Part shown: positions 32,632-43,972 of the stretch, in pieces
Layout of the letters: every line of letters starts with the position of its first letter
Position numbering within the stretch: the stretch's first letter is position 1
Origin: Fistulifera solaris
Lineage: Eukaryota; Bacillariophyta; Bacillariophyceae; Naviculales; Stauroneidaceae
Direction of reading: 5' to 3'
Assembly: GCA_030295235.1 (NCBI GenBank)
Contig: AP026127.1
Location: 188,501 to 252,500 of the forward strand
Length of the DNA stretch: 64,000 nucleotides
Notes under the pieces: generated by a model
Databases searched by the model: none
What the model was told of the DNA's origin: nothing
Seen by the model: only the letters and a program-made list of their open reading frames with translations
Made by a program: the position numbers and the translations under genes

Positions 32632-33104
32632 GGGAGTAGTTCTACATTGTGTGAGTAGGAAAAATGCAATAGCTAGTAGTTAGTGGGAGTGCGCTATTTG
32701 GAAAAATAGTTTTACCGGTTTGTCAAGTGATATATCGCTTGTCGTCGACCTTATCTCATGTTTCTTCTTTCGCCAGAGAAATTGATGAGAAAGAGGTGTA
32801 CCTAGACTCATTTTTTACAAGATGTTGCGTGTCGACCGTATTCGTGACTCGAAAAGCCCGTGTTTTATTTCCGGGCTCAGATATACTACTTCCTGCAGTA
32901 CAGTGCGTTCTTATGACGTCACGAGGTGTCACCTTCGCGCCGAAACAGAACAAAAAGCAAACCGAAGCTCGATCGACTATGATGAGAGGCATTCTAATAA
33001 AACTTGAAATCGACGGTGAAAGATTCTTTCTCTCGTTTTCTTTACACTGTCTTCGTTATTGCTTTAGCCGCTCGAGATTAAAAGGATCATTCATTACTGC
33101 GAAA
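32632..33104. other. Intergenic, nothing recognised
   Basis: Spacer between NAT10 and the ankyrin gene. An open frame runs through part of it upstream of the chosen ankyrin start but shows no repeat similarity. Confidence 0.35.
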
Positions 33105-34039
33105 ATGATTCCTGTTGAAGATATATTGAAGAGTGAAAGCCAAGAGCTCATCGTGCGATTCTTCAAGGATCGTCGCGTCGACGACGTTCGCGTATGTGGT
33201 TACAGTCATCCCCTTCTCTTCGCAGCTCGAGAAGGCCTCTACCAACTCGCTTTTGTTTTGGTCAACAATGGAGCAGATGTTGATGTCTGTGACATGGCCG
33301 GTAGTACGCCCCTCTGTCATGCCGTCTTCCGAAAGAACACGGCCCTTGCAGAATTGTTGTTGCGTCACGGAGCCGATGTCGATCACTCCAACTGGAAGGG
33401 AAAATCGCCGCTGTACTTGGCGATTCTCAACAATGATCCCGAAATGGTCGAGTTGCTGTTGCGTTACAACGCAAACATGAATCAAATTGTGAATTGGTGG
33501 TTAGGGAAGTGTCAAGTCAACGACGTGGACGGTCCGTTGATCTTTTCGCTCTCGATAGTCGACGGAGTAAGGCCGCTCGAGCCATGCTGCAAAGTCCGAA
33601 GCTGGATGTCACAGTTCGGGATTCGTTAGATCGCACGCTACTGATGCGAGCCATGGGCTCCGCGATCCCTGTGGACGTGTTTGAACTAATATTACGGAAC
33701 CCAAAGACGGATGTGGAAGCACTCGACATGGACCACGAGTTTCCCTTACAGACTGCGGTGTATCGCAATCAAGTCGACCGTGTGCGATTACTCCTGGATC
33801 GGGGTGCGAATCCGTTTCGGAGCCTCGGTGGCATATCGGTATTCGAGTTTACGTGTCAGCAATCCAGTCTGTCGATGGTGTACGAAATGGTACGATCGAG
33901 ACCGCAGCAGTGGGTTTTACACGAGAAATATACGGTGGAATCATCAAAAGTACGTACGACATGCTTTCATCCGATTGCCGTCGTCAGTGTGGCTCTCGTC
34001 GGCGCGGGCTTGACACTTGTGCAACGATTTCGGGAGTGA
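33105..34039 (+). CDS. Ankyrin-repeat protein
   Basis: About 311 aa with at least five ankyrin-like repeats: HPLLFAAREGLYQLAFVLVN, STPLCHAVFRKNTALAELLL, KSPLYLAILNNDPEMVELLL, then RTLLMRAMGSAIPVDVFELI and EFPLQTAVYRNQVDRVRLLL. The ATG at 33105 begins MIPVEDILKSESQELIVRFF, a helical cap. The open frame upstream of it is not similar to anything. The reading frame changes near 33515-33545, between GKCQVNDVDG and LFALDSRRSKAARAML, equivalent to one missing base. The C-terminus has a hydrophobic run (HPIAVVSVALVGAGLTLV). It resembles the partial gene at 63341 in layout (ankyrin units around a DVxxxDSxxxxALLxAI segment). The stop lies about 10 nt from a truncated copy of the next family. Confidence 0.7.
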
Positions 34040-34044
34040 GATTG

Positions 34045-35202
34045 GAGGTTGCCTACTTTGTTGGTTTAACAGATCCAAAAGAAAATGAGGTTACAATCAA
34101 CATCAGCTCTTTTCACTTCACTGTGATTTTAGCGCTGCTAATTTGCAATGTTTGATACATCTGTTCGATGTAGACCCTTATATGGAAATAAACTTTTACG
34201 GCTTGACACTGAGTGCGGAGCAAGGTACTTTTCTGGCGACACGACCTCATCCCGCTCGAATAGACTTCATCTCTTGCTCATTTGATGATGGAGGACTTGC
34301 GTTTGTAGAGGCGCTTGAAAAACGTCAATCCTCGTTGGGTTCTCTGACGTTGAGCGGGGATATCTTGCTCAATGAAGATCACATGAAACGACTTCTAAAA
34401 GTTCCCACAATAGACCATTTAAGTCTATCCATGCCAGATTATAAGGATCTAGGCCTTCTTCCTTTTTCAGCGCCAGTAAATTCCCTTTACTATGAAACGA
34501 AATTGACATCCTTGCTGAATGCTGACTTCACAGCATTGCATATCGCAACCAAAAAACTTGTTTTGCGTATCCAATCTGAAGATAGAACCTATCCAACTGA
34601 AGCTTCTCTGTCCTTGTTGCGACGAGTGGCTGAGTTGGGTCATTTTGTGGAGCTGGGATTTGACCTTGACCATTGGGGCTCGCTAGTACGATGGCGTCGG
34701 TTCCCGATTGCATCGCACAAGAACTTATCCGTGCTGCGCTTGCCAATTCCCACTTAAAGTTTCTTTCTTTGAATGATCCGTCATGGGACCTCAAAACATT
34801 GTTTGCGGGTTTGAAAGAACACAAAGAACTTCGTACAATCGGGTTGATGGTGGGCGACGAAGCTTTTGGACCGCATTATTGCTATCTTCGAGAATTACTC
34901 TATACAGATGGCTCAACAATTAAAGTCCTCTACTCTCTCAACCGTTTCTATCGAGGCTCGGTCAATCTAGTGGCGGAGTCACCCAAGGAGCGAGCATCGT
35001 TGGTGAAAACGGCCTTCATGAAGAGTGCATTTAGCAACTTTCAGCGGTCGGCCCTTTGTCGGCACACCACGTCGATGTATTGTGTGAACTTGTGCAGGAT
35101 GCACAGCTGGACGAACTCAATGGAGTTGATTTTGCTTCACGGAAACGACCGCGGCCGCCTTGTGCTGACGAACAAACCTCAGACGAGCTACTAAACATGT
35201 AG
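34045..35202 (+). pseudogene. 5'-truncated copy of the 34-47 kb paralogous family (copy 1)
   Basis: The sequence enters the family mid-protein. EVAYFVGLTDP at about 34045 matches ETAAYFVGLTDS of the intact copy at 42004, so roughly the first 100 codons are missing. It then follows the family through FSAANLQCLIHLFDVDP, ISCSFDDGGLAFVEALEKRQ, RRVAELGHFVELGF, IRAALANSHLKFLSL, YSLNRFYRGSVNLV and, in another frame, SAHHVDVLCELVQDAQLDEL to a TAG at 35200-35202. At least three frame changes occur (near 34105, 34690 and 35060). Truncation plus these breaks suggests a decayed copy, although some breaks could be base errors. No ATG in a suitable place. Confidence 0.75.
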
Positions 35203-35513
35203 TATCACTTGATCCTTAGCTCTTCATTTAACAGAAGATTAGACCCTTGCTTCGTTACCGACGATAAGGACAGAGCAAACATTGAGACTTTGATAAGCGA
35301 GGCCCAAAGCATTACGGAGTATATTTTTTATTTTTGGAGTGGCTCCTAGCTCCAGTACCGGTACGATACGTTGTGCAGTGGCCAGCGCATTGCTGGGCGC
35401 GCGTCGTTTGATTGCTTTTTACGTATACTCCGTAGTATTTTTTTCACTTTTTCATTGCGTTTGAAGCGGTTCCTTCCTTATAAGATTATCTTTTCTTTCT
35501 TCCTTTACTAAAC
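35203..35513. other. Spacer between copies 1 and 2
   Basis: AT-rich and contains the probable promoter of copy 2, including a pyrimidine-rich stretch (TCTTTTCTTTCTTCC) just before its ATG. Similar T/C-rich leaders precede the other family members. Confidence 0.4.
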
Positions 35514-37095
35514 ATGTCGACCGAGCATGACGACGACGACGACTCCTTGTTTGCAGTTATTCGGTCCTCCCGTCGCAAGCCCGAGCAAGTGGCTCGATGG
35601 CACCATGCCGGAGAAGTGCCCACCTACAAACTCCTTCGAGATCCTTACAGTCTTTCGGAGCTGAATGGATACGATCACTGTCTCGCCTTCTGGCGTGAAA
35701 ATGAGACTCTAACGTACATACTTCCGCGTGGTGTCCACGACTGGCCAATTTTCGATGATAATCAAAAGCTCTTTCGTTAGAATTTGATGAATCTCATCAA
35801 AGCGGAACAATATACATAGTGGGTAGAAGTGACAAAGCGCTTGCCGACACGACGGCATTTGTGATGGGAATAGAGAAACCTGCAGAGGCTAGCACCTATT
35901 TGTACATTTGCCCTTACAGAGAGCCTGCATATACTTATCCTGCTCTTGGATCTCAGTGCCTAACACGGATATTTGATAAAGCTCCTTCACGTCAAGTGAA
36001 AATCGCCGGTTTCACTCTAAGTGCAGGGCAAACTATGTTCCTGGCCACGAGACCCCATCCTGTACATTTATCATTGTGTTACTGCAAAATTGAAGATGAG
36101 GGGACGGCATTTGTAAATGCACTTGAAAACCGCAAATCGTTATTTGGGTCGTTGGATATAAAATGGTGCCAAACGTTTCACTATGACAATTTAAGACGCA
36201 TCTTACAAGTCGACACCTTGAATCATTTGGAGTTTCCTTTATTAATGAACCCTGGTAAACTTTCGCTCCTTCCTTTTTCTGCACAAGTGGTATCTCTACA
36301 ACATGAAATACATTCCTCGTCGCTGGTGAATGCAGATCTACTTTCTCTGAACATTGTCGCCAAAAACTAATTCTCAGTCTCTTTCTCGATCATAATGACG
36401 GGTTTCTTCACACAAAAGCCGTCCTTTCCTTTCTCCGGTACCTGGGTGAATTGGGACATTTTGTGAAGTTGGGGTTAAGATTTTTTCTTTATGACGGTGT
36501 GGGAACGCCGTTACCGGAATGCGTTCTGCATGAAATAATAAGCACCGCATTGGCAAATAAAAATTTACAAGTCCTTGATCTGGTTAATGACAATAAAGTG
36601 TTGAATTTGGAGCCGCACTTGGAGTCACTTTTCAGTCGCTTGAATGATCACCAGGGACTACGTACAATTAAAGTAATGGTTCGCGATGAAGCATTTGGTC
36701 CGGATTTTTCTCTACTTCGAGTTGTTCTTGAACAGAATAGAAATTTGACAGTGGTCGATGAAGCTGATGCTATCTATGGTGATGAACTCATTGATTCATT
36801 ATACGGTCTTAACTACTTTTATCAAGGTTCGGCTGAGCTTGCGATTGAGCCATCACCAGAACGATCGACGTTGGTGGCGACCGCCCTCGCGGAGAGTGCC
36901 TCTAACAATTTTCAACGCTCTTCTCTTCTTTTATCCGATCACGTGGATGTCTTGTGTGAAATAATCTGGCACGCAGATCTAGATGTGCGCGGCAGAGAGG
37001 GGCCGTCACCGCAACCCAAACAGGGAAACCTTTCGCGACGGAGATCAAGAGAACAATCACCTCGCACTGCAAAGCGTGTATCGAGACGAGAATGA
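35514..37095 (+). CDS. Paralogous family copy 2, unknown function (two frame breaks)
   Basis: About 527 aa when read through. N-terminal domain: KPEQVARWHHAGEVPTYKLL, then LAFWRENETLTYILPRG. Middle: ALADTTAFVMGIEKP, GSQCLTRIFDKAP, FTLSAGQTMFLATRPHPVHL, YCKIEDEGTAFVNALENRK. C-terminal: ELGHFVKLGLRFF, ISTALANKNLQVLDL, RTIKVMVRDEAFGPDFSLLR, YGLNYFYQGSAELAIEP and NFQRSSLLLSDHVDVLCEI, with a basic tail. One base is missing near 35777 (after KLF; the continuation is LEFDESHQSGTIYIVG) and one A is missing in the run at 36362-36366 (giving IVAKKLILSLFLD). Otherwise it is full length, so it may be a functional gene with base errors. Confidence 0.65.
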
Positions 37096-37896
37096 TGACA
37101 CCACAATCTACTTCTAGCAACCTTTCTGTTATACTGTCAGTGCTGTTGTGAATGCCCTTCGTTCTTTGGGTGCGAAATTGACCTGCTCTCGCGCGTGACA
37201 CGAGACGCAACAAATTGGAATCAACTTGATCGTGGCTAATTTCTTGGTTGGAGCTCCCGATGGTTTGACTTGATTTGAGCATGATGAAGCAGCACGCTCC
37301 TCGTCCGCTCCAAAAAGTTTCATCACATCACCGTGAAGTCTTCCATCAACTTCGTAAGCCTCTTCTCTTTTCTTTCTTTCGGTCGCAAGAGACTAAGTGT
37401 GACGAAAATTATTTTTAAATTTCATCAAGATACTTGCACATTTATAACGACGCTTATAGTGCACCCTTTACATAACGTAAGAGACATGGGCAAGAGAGCG
37501 CATCAATTAATTTCACTTGTTTATACATAGATTTATCAGTCGTGACGGGACTGATTTTTTGTCTGTCTGGAATCCGTTTGCAGCGCAAACACGATCACAG
37601 TTCGATTTTCTTCGCGGTTCATTCTTCATTACAAAGTATTTATCAATAAGATGCCACGTATGCTTTGTACGTTACTATGATGACTATGATTGTAGCCCCT
37701 TCGGGATTAGACTACCGGGGGAGGGAGAGGCCGAGGCGCAAAAAAATGCTACATGCGATCTTCTTTCGAAACAGAAGATTTACTCTTCTCTCTGTCCTTG
37801 CTTTGATCACAATACGCTAGCTACCCTTCGTTGCAATCCTTTGCACGCCCTTCTACTTCTCATTCGCTTCGTAGTTTTCGTTGCTTACCGATCAAG
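37096..37896. other. Spacer between copies 2 and 3
   Basis: 801 nt with no convincing gene. Small open frames on the minus strand (37326-37129, 37282-36902) lack family features. Confidence 0.4.
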
Positions 37897-39454
37897 ATGG
37901 GAAAGAAGTCAAAGAAGAAGTCGAAAACGAGTAAAAAGCGAGGTCCTTTATTCGAGGAGATTGCCTCTTGTACGCCCGAGCAAGTGGCTTGCTGGGTGAA
38001 CGTGGAAAGCGCTCCTACGTACAGGCTTTTGCGGAGACCCGTCAATCTCGATGAGCTGAATCCGTATGGACGCCCGTTAGCAATTTGGCGGGAGAACGAG
38101 ACCCTTACGTATATCTCCCCGCGCGGTACAGACTGCAAGCCGAAACGTCGCGGGCATAGCTTACTTCTAAAGTATTTTGGCTTGGGTATGGATATTTACA
38201 TCGTCGGCAATACAGAAGACGCGGTAGCCGAAACAGCCGCTTTACTCATGAGCTTGGAGGAACCGACAGAGGATAGCATGTCAGCTGAGCTTTTCATCGG
38301 TTCGGGTCATATTATACCCGTCGATTTTCAAGCTGCTGGGTCCCAGTGTCTAGCGCACATGCTTGACGCTGACCCGGACCGTTTCGTACGCCTTTTTAAT
38401 CTAAAGCTGAATGTAGAGCAGTCCGCAGTCCTGGCGACAGCATCTCATACTATTGAACTGGAATTGAGTCGATGCCGGTTTGAGGATGGGGGCACTACCT
38501 TTGTCGACAAACTTGAGGAGCGTGCGTCCGATTTTGGCTCACTGTTTTTCGAAGAAGAAATTTTTCTAAGTGACGAGAATTTGAAGCGTCTCCTCGCAGT
38601 TGACAGGATCGGGTCCTTGTTTCTACCTTTATTGGATAATGACGAGCTTGCTTTAGCGGCTTTTTCTGCAAGAGCGAAGTTTCTTGACTACGACATTTCT
38701 TCGACGCAACTAGGGAAAGCCACCTTTGCTTTTTTTCGACGTTGTGACTACCCAACTCTCGCTTCGGATCAAACACGACGGTCATACTTTTCCAACTGAT
38801 GTAATGGTTCCTTTTTGGCGGCGCATTGCTGCCTTGGGACATTTTGTGCACATGAGTATACAAATCGAATTGGATGCTAATGCGCATCATGTAGTGGTTC
38901 CCGCTTGCATTCTACAAGAAATTCTCCGCGCCGTGGTCGCGAATCGTAACTTGGAGTGCCTCGCTTTGTTTGATAGGGACTCTCAAGTGTATTTGGAGCC
39001 ACACTTGGCTACGTTGTTCGACGGTTTGAAAGATCATCAACGACTCCGTAGTCTCAGACTATTTGTCGAAGAAACAGAGTCGTTCGGTCCTAATTTTTCT
39101 TTTCTTCGGCAATTTCTTTCTCACAACAAACACATTAGGGTGACCGATGAAGACGGAAATTACTATACAGATGGGAAAATCATCGAAGAGATCTATTCTT
39201 TGAACGCTTTCTATCGCGATTCGGCAAAACTTGCAGTTCAGCCAGCACCGGAGCGACCGCTACTCGTAGTGACCGCCCTGATGAGGAGTGCCTCGAAAGA
39301 TATAAAGCGTTCTGCTCTATTGTTGACGGATCATGTTGATGTGTTGCGTGAACTGGTTCAGTTTGCAATTCTCGGTGGTGGAGAGAGTTTCTCTTTGCAA
39401 GCTCTTGGAGATGACATTCTGAAGCGCAAACTCAACCGAAAGACTCGAAAGTGA
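37897..39454 (+). CDS. Paralogous family copy 3, unknown function (one frame break)
   Basis: About 519 aa. The N-terminus is very basic (MGKKSKKKSKTSKKRG), unlike the other copies, and might be a nuclear or nucleolar signal. Then come LFEEIASCTPEQVACWVNVE, YRLLRRPVNLDELNPYG, AIWRENETLTYISPRG, TEDAVAETAALLMSLEEP, FQAAGSQCLAHMLDADP, SRCRFEDGGTTFVDKLEER, LKRLLAVDRIGSLFLPLLD, AALGHFVHMSI, SFGPNFSFLRQFLSHNKHI, YSLNAFYRDSAKLA and SALLLTDHVDVLRELVQF. The single break lies in the seven-T run at 38730-38736. Removing one T gives AFFDVVTTQLSLRI as in the relatives. Probably an intact gene. Confidence 0.72.
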
Positions 39455-39880
39455 CGACAACGTAACGCGAATCGAAAGTAAGGAGCCCGACGATTTCCAT
39501 ATAATGTTACGCCGTAGTATGATTTAGTTTTAGTTTCTACTTTACTTTCTATAATGATAATAATGCCGATCGCTTGACGTCTCAACCAAAACATATCACA
39601 AGGTAACATTATTCTGGCGCCGGTCAGAATTGCTCTGCCTTCGGTTAGCGTCGAGATCTTGTAGAGTTGCTCTAGTGCGCGAGGTGAAATAAAAAATACG
39701 GAGTTCCGTGTCATGCATAGTTTAGTACCGGTAAGATTTTGTGAAGAGATTATTTCAATTCGCGTTTCGTTGCTGCGATAGCGACGAAGACGAAAGATAT
39801 CGCTTTCACATTCGTCATTGCATTTTTATGTATCTCAATTGAGGGTTTCAAGTTGCATTATTCTTCTCTTTCTCAAGACG
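39455..39880. other. Spacer between copies 3 and 4
   Basis: No gene recognised. A pyrimidine-rich leader precedes the ATG of copy 4. Confidence 0.35.
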
Positions 39881-41260
39881 ATGTCGTCCGATAACAGCTC
39901 CCCATTAGTCGAAGAGATCCCCGCCTCCTTATGCACGTCTGAACAAGTAGTTAACTGGTCCGAATATGGATTGCGCGATCCTGTCGATCTGGACGAGCTC
40001 CTTGACTACAAACACGGCCTGGCTATTTGTCACGAAAACGAGACTATCACGTGTATCTCACCACGCGGCTATGGTGAAATACCTCTATTAAATGGTGACC
40101 GGGATTCCTTATTGCTCGAATTCGGTGAAACAAATCCATCGATGGAAATTGTCGGAGAGACGGACGAAGATATCGTAAAAAACTGCTGAAGGCAGGCGGT
40201 AATTTCGCAACGCGCCTCGGACTCGATGGCTGTGATTTTCGCGGCGCTGGAACCCAAATTTTGTCTCGTATGTTTGACGTTTGCCCTTTTCGGAAAGTGG
40301 AGTTCTCCAACATAGAACTAAACGCTGCGCAAACTACCATTCTGGCTAAAAGATTTCATTCGATCCTGCAGCTTTGACGATGGGGGAACTGCTTTCATGG
40401 ACGCTCTTGAGAGCTGTCAATCAATACTGGGCTCATTGTTGTTCTAGAGCCCTCCGTTGAATGACGAGAACATGAGGCGCTTGCTACAAATCAATACCAT
40501 AGATCACTTGTTTATATCGTTGTGGCGTGCAGAAGAGCTCGCTCTCCTTCCGTTTACCGCTCAGGTGGAGTCGCTCAGCTATGAATTTTCCGCGTCATCG
40601 CTTTCGGAAGCCGATGTGCAGTCTCTGCATATTGTAGCCAGGAAATTTTCTTTTGTTTTACAACAAGAAAGAGACGAGAGGACTTTCCCGACAGAAGCTG
40701 CGATCCTTTTCCTCTCGCGCCTGGCTGAACTAAGGCATTTCGTTGAGCTGATGGTTGGTTTTCGCTGGCCTGGTCAACGCAGAATTTCACGGGTTCCTCA
40801 ACCTGTTGTGCATGAAGTAATTCGCGTTGCTCTTGCAAATTTCAAATTAATGGTCTTTGATCTGAGTGACGACCATTTGGACTGGGGAATGGACCTAGAA
40901 ACGCTGTGCAACGGCTTGAAAGACCACAAGAATTGCGTGCATTAAAAGTGTATGTCCGTGATGGCGCGTTTGGTCCAAATTACTCTCACCTTCGACAGTT
41001 TTTATCGCAAAAACGGAATATCACAGTAATGAATGGAAGGGGTACGATCTATTCCGACGGAAATCATGTTGACAAGCTATATTCGCTAAATGCTTTTTTT
41101 TCGGGGCTCGGCGGATCCGTCAGTAAAGCCATCACCTGAGAGACCGTTGCTGTTTGCCACTGCTTTGTTGGAGAGTGCCTGGAGTGACTTTCAGCGCTCT
41201 GCTCTATTGTTAACAGACCATGCTGATGTATTGTTGGAGACGTTGCAATGTGCCCATTAG
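39881..41260 (+). pseudogene. Paralogous family copy 4, heavily decayed
   Basis: Starts with a normal-looking ATG (MSSDNSSPLVEEIPASLC, TSEQVVNWSEYG, AICHENETITCISPRG) but is shorter than its relatives and changes frame or stops repeatedly. Recognisable pieces are DGCDFRGAGTQILSRMFDVC, FSNIELNAAQTTILAKR, CSFDDGGTAFMDALESCQ, MRRLLQINTIDHLFISLW, AELRHFVELMVGF, RVALANFKLMVFDL, DGAFGPNYSHLRQFLSQKRN, LYSLNAFFSG and SALLLTDHADVL. At least five breaks are needed, many more than in its neighbours, so I read it as a true pseudogene. Confidence 0.75.
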
Positions 41261-41273
41261 CTTAAGAGAAGTT

Positions 41274-41470
41274 TTAGTCTTGCAATTCAGCCACTCGAGG
41301 AGCGACCTTTGCTAAAGTGGCAACATCCTTGGTGAAGAGTGCACTTGACGAATTTTCAGCGCTTTTTGCTGCTCGCGCGCCATGCTGATGTATTGTGCAG
41401 ACTAACTCAGGATGCTGAACGGGATGCAATGACGAATTCACTGAAACGGATGCGCGATTGTACGTGACGC
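41274..41470 (+). pseudogene. C-terminal fragment of the paralogous family (copy 4b)
   Basis: Immediately after copy 4, a second copy of only the C-terminal 60 or so codons appears: ERPLLKWQHPW, NFQRFLLLARHADVLCRLTQ, DAERDAMTNSLKRMRDCT. It repeats the end of copy 4 (ERPLLFATALLES ... SALLLTDHADVLLETLQ), so it is a tandem duplication scar, probably from unequal crossing over. Not expected to be expressed. Confidence 0.65.
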
Positions 41471-42003
41471 GACGTCGGCGTGACGCGAAACGAAAGTATA
41501 CGCTTGTGACCATCGTCTATCGAAACTTCTATGCAGTTCACCTAATTATCATGAAAGCTGTTGTCATAGAGAACAGACGTCTACTGTAATCATGTGTGAA
41601 AGGTATCCGCGGAGGTGAACTAAACACTAAACGTGTAGAAAGAATAGTAAGGGTAACTCAGCCTTAAACTTACGACTCTCGAGTAACGAGGCCATGGACA
41701 AGATTCGGTAGTCTGATACGTTATCCAGACACGTTCCTGAATCCAGATGTTGAGCTTTGGCGATTCGAAATACTGGTAGAGCCTAGAGTACACCACTTCA
41801 AAAACTGTGAATGATCTTAGGTCTTAGGGGCGAACGCGGACTAGTTTTGCCGTGGGCCGTGGTTCACGAACTGGTACCCTTTAACCTTAAAAAGAATGAG
41901 GGAAGTCTCGCATTTTTTTTATAAAACGCAGCAGCAGCAGCGCCGCATTTATTTTCTCAAAAGACAAATCATTTATTCCTTTTGCTTCTCTTGCGCTAGG
42001 ATC
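41471..42003. other. Spacer between copies 4b and 5
   Basis: No gene recognised. The open frame of copy 5 extends upstream to 41896 through sequence (FFYKTQQQQRRIYF) not shared with relatives, so I place the start at 42004. Confidence 0.4.
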
Positions 42004-43560
42004 ATGGAAAACGAAAGCCGAGGACCTTTGCTGGTAGAAATTCCATCTGCCGACTGCAAGCCTGAGCAAGTGGCGCGCTGGAATCAAGGGAGAGAAACGC
42101 CCACGTTCCGGCTCCTTCGTGATCCTATGAATTTGGAAGAGCTGAATGAATTGGAAAGTTGCGTGGCGATCTGGCGAGACAACGAGACTTTGACATACGT
42201 CGCGCCGAAAAATCTGTTTGGTCGTTCATTATTCGAAGCTAAGGAAGACTCCTTGTTCATTCCATTCTATGACATCGAGTTGAAATTAGAAATTGTCGGT
42301 AAAGCGGACTATGCCATTGCAGAAACAGCTGCGTATTTCGTGGGTTTGACAGACTCAACAAAGACAAGCGCTTCACAAGTCGCCCTTTACTACAACAGTC
42401 TGAAAAATAATGAGCTCGATTTTATAGCTGCTGGATCACACTGTTTTTCTCAGGTGTTAAGGCTCCCATCAAGTGAATTATCACTCTTTAATTTGACACT
42501 GAGCCCATCGCAATCCGAAACGTTGGCGGAAGAATCTCATCCTGTGCAAGTGAGTTTTCTCAACTGTGTCCTTGAAGATGGTGGAACCTCGTTAATTAAT
42601 GCGCTTGAACACCGTCAATCTAAATTCGGTTCTCTGGGGATTGATGAGAGAACGACGTTAACAGATGAGAATCTAGACCGGCTCTTACAGTTGGATGTTA
42701 TAGACCATCTATCTCTACCCTTGTTGGATCCTGAGGAACGCGCTCTTCGTGCTTTTGCCGTTCAGGTAGAGTCTTTGAAGTACGCGATATGGTTGCCGAC
42801 GCTGTTGAAAGCGGATTTTCAGTCGTTTCAGGTTGTGGCGAAAAAACTCGATTTGAATATCGAATATGGAGGCGAGACAATTCCAACTGAAGCGACGCTT
42901 TCATTTTTGCAGCGCTTGGCTACTTTGGGTCATTTTGAGGAGCTAAGACTAGCTTTCTATTTGGACGGGGACACGGTAGCACCCGAATGTTTATACGAAG
43001 CAATTATGCACGTAGCGCTCGCAAACTCTAACTTGAAAGTCCTTGACTTGACCGATTCTTATTTGGATTGGGGATTGCGCATGGAAATGGTGTTCGAGTC
43101 CCTGCAAGATCACAAAGGACTTTCTCAAATCAAAGTATCTGTAGAAGATGAAGAGCACACGTTCGGTCCCGATTTCGTCTTTCTTCGACAGTTCTTGAGT
43201 CGCAACAGAAACGTCATTGTTACAGATGCGAGTGGGTGCGTCTTTACAGACGAGGAATCCATTGACGAGCTTTACGCCCTAAACCGTTTCTATCAAGGCT
43301 CGTCTGCTTTATTGATGGATCCACCTTTGGAGCGACTATCGTTGGTCGCGACTACTTTGCTAGAAGCCGCTTTAAGCGATTTCCAGCGCTCAGCTCTCTT
43401 GTTTTCAAATCATGTTGATTTATTGTGTCAGATCGTCCAAGCTGCAGGGCTAGATGATGCCGATGGACCAATTTTCGATACGCAACCTCCTCAGAGTGAC
43501 GTTTCGAAACGGACACGAGAAACTCAGTTTCTCGAACGAAGTGCAAAGCAGAAAATTTGA
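42004..43560 (+). CDS. Paralogous family copy 5, intact, unknown function
   Basis: Best reference member: 518 aa in one uninterrupted frame. N-terminal domain (residues 1-90): PLLVEIPSADCKPEQVARWN, TFRLLRDPMNLEELNELES, AIWRDNETLTYVAPK. Residues about 95-135: ELKLEIVGKADYAIAETAAY, FVGLTD. Then come leucine-rich-repeat-like strands, each with an h-x-h-x-h pattern: LSLFNLTLSPSQSETLAE, VSFLNCVLEDGGTSLINALE, FGSLGIDERTTLTDENLDRL, DHLSLPLLDPEERALRAF, FEELRLAFYLDG, NSNLKVLDLTDSYLDWGLR and LSQIKVSVEDEEHTFGPDF. The C-terminal cap is ELYALNRFYQGSSALL ... DFQRSALLFSNHVDLLCQI. No signal peptide or membrane span. The fold may be an irregular LRR. Copies differ at many residues but keep the capping motifs. 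Confidence 0.85.
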   Translation: MENESRGPLLVEIPSADCKPEQVARWNQGRETPTFRLLRDPMNLEELNELESCVAIWRDNETLTYVAPKNLFGRSLFEAKEDSLFIPFYDIELKLEIVGKADYAIAETAAYFVGLTDSTKTSASQVALYYNSLKNNELDFIAAGSHCFSQVLRLPSSELSLFNLTLSPSQSETLAEESHPVQVSFLNCVLEDGGTSLINALEHRQSKFGSLGIDERTTLTDENLDRLLQLDVIDHLSLPLLDPEERALRAFAVQVESLKYAIWLPTLLKADFQSFQVVAKKLDLNIEYGGETIPTEATLSFLQRLATLGHFEELRLAFYLDGDTVAPECLYEAIMHVALANSNLKVLDLTDSYLDWGLRMEMVFESLQDHKGLSQIKVSVEDEEHTFGPDFVFLRQFLSRNRNVIVTDASGCVFTDEESIDELYALNRFYQGSSALLMDPPLERLSLVATTLLEAALSDFQRSALLFSNHVDLLCQIVQAAGLDDADGPIFDTQPPQSDVSKRTRETQFLERSAKQKI

Positions 43561-43972
43561 TTATCCTTTGCTCGAATGAATGAATTTGATATTTGTGTTT
43601 TTAAAGATTGACTTTTTAGAAGATTGTGATGAATTAAAGAAAGGCTTCGCCCTTTAACAGCCGATTCCTCGTAGTTTCTTTGCATGAGCGTTCCCCAAGC
43701 GAGTATATCCTCAATAGTTGTGGCGCTTGCTCTGATGAAGCTCTTACAATGAGTGCATGACACAATCGTTTCGGAAAACGGTATTCAAATCAGTCTTCGT
43801 CCCATTTCAAGAACTAATTGAGACTTTGACAAAGGGAATTAACTTCCTCCAATCGAATTGTGTACCATGTTGTGACTCTTTGCAAATCTTCCTCCGTCGG
43901 CCGTCCGTGATACACACTGCTAGGCGAACGTAGCATGCAAGCAAAGTTGCATCCTTTCTGATGCACAGCGCA
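43561..43972. other. Convergent spacer
   Basis: 412 nt between the 3' ends of copy 5 and the proteasome-like gene. Nothing recognised. Confidence 0.35.
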
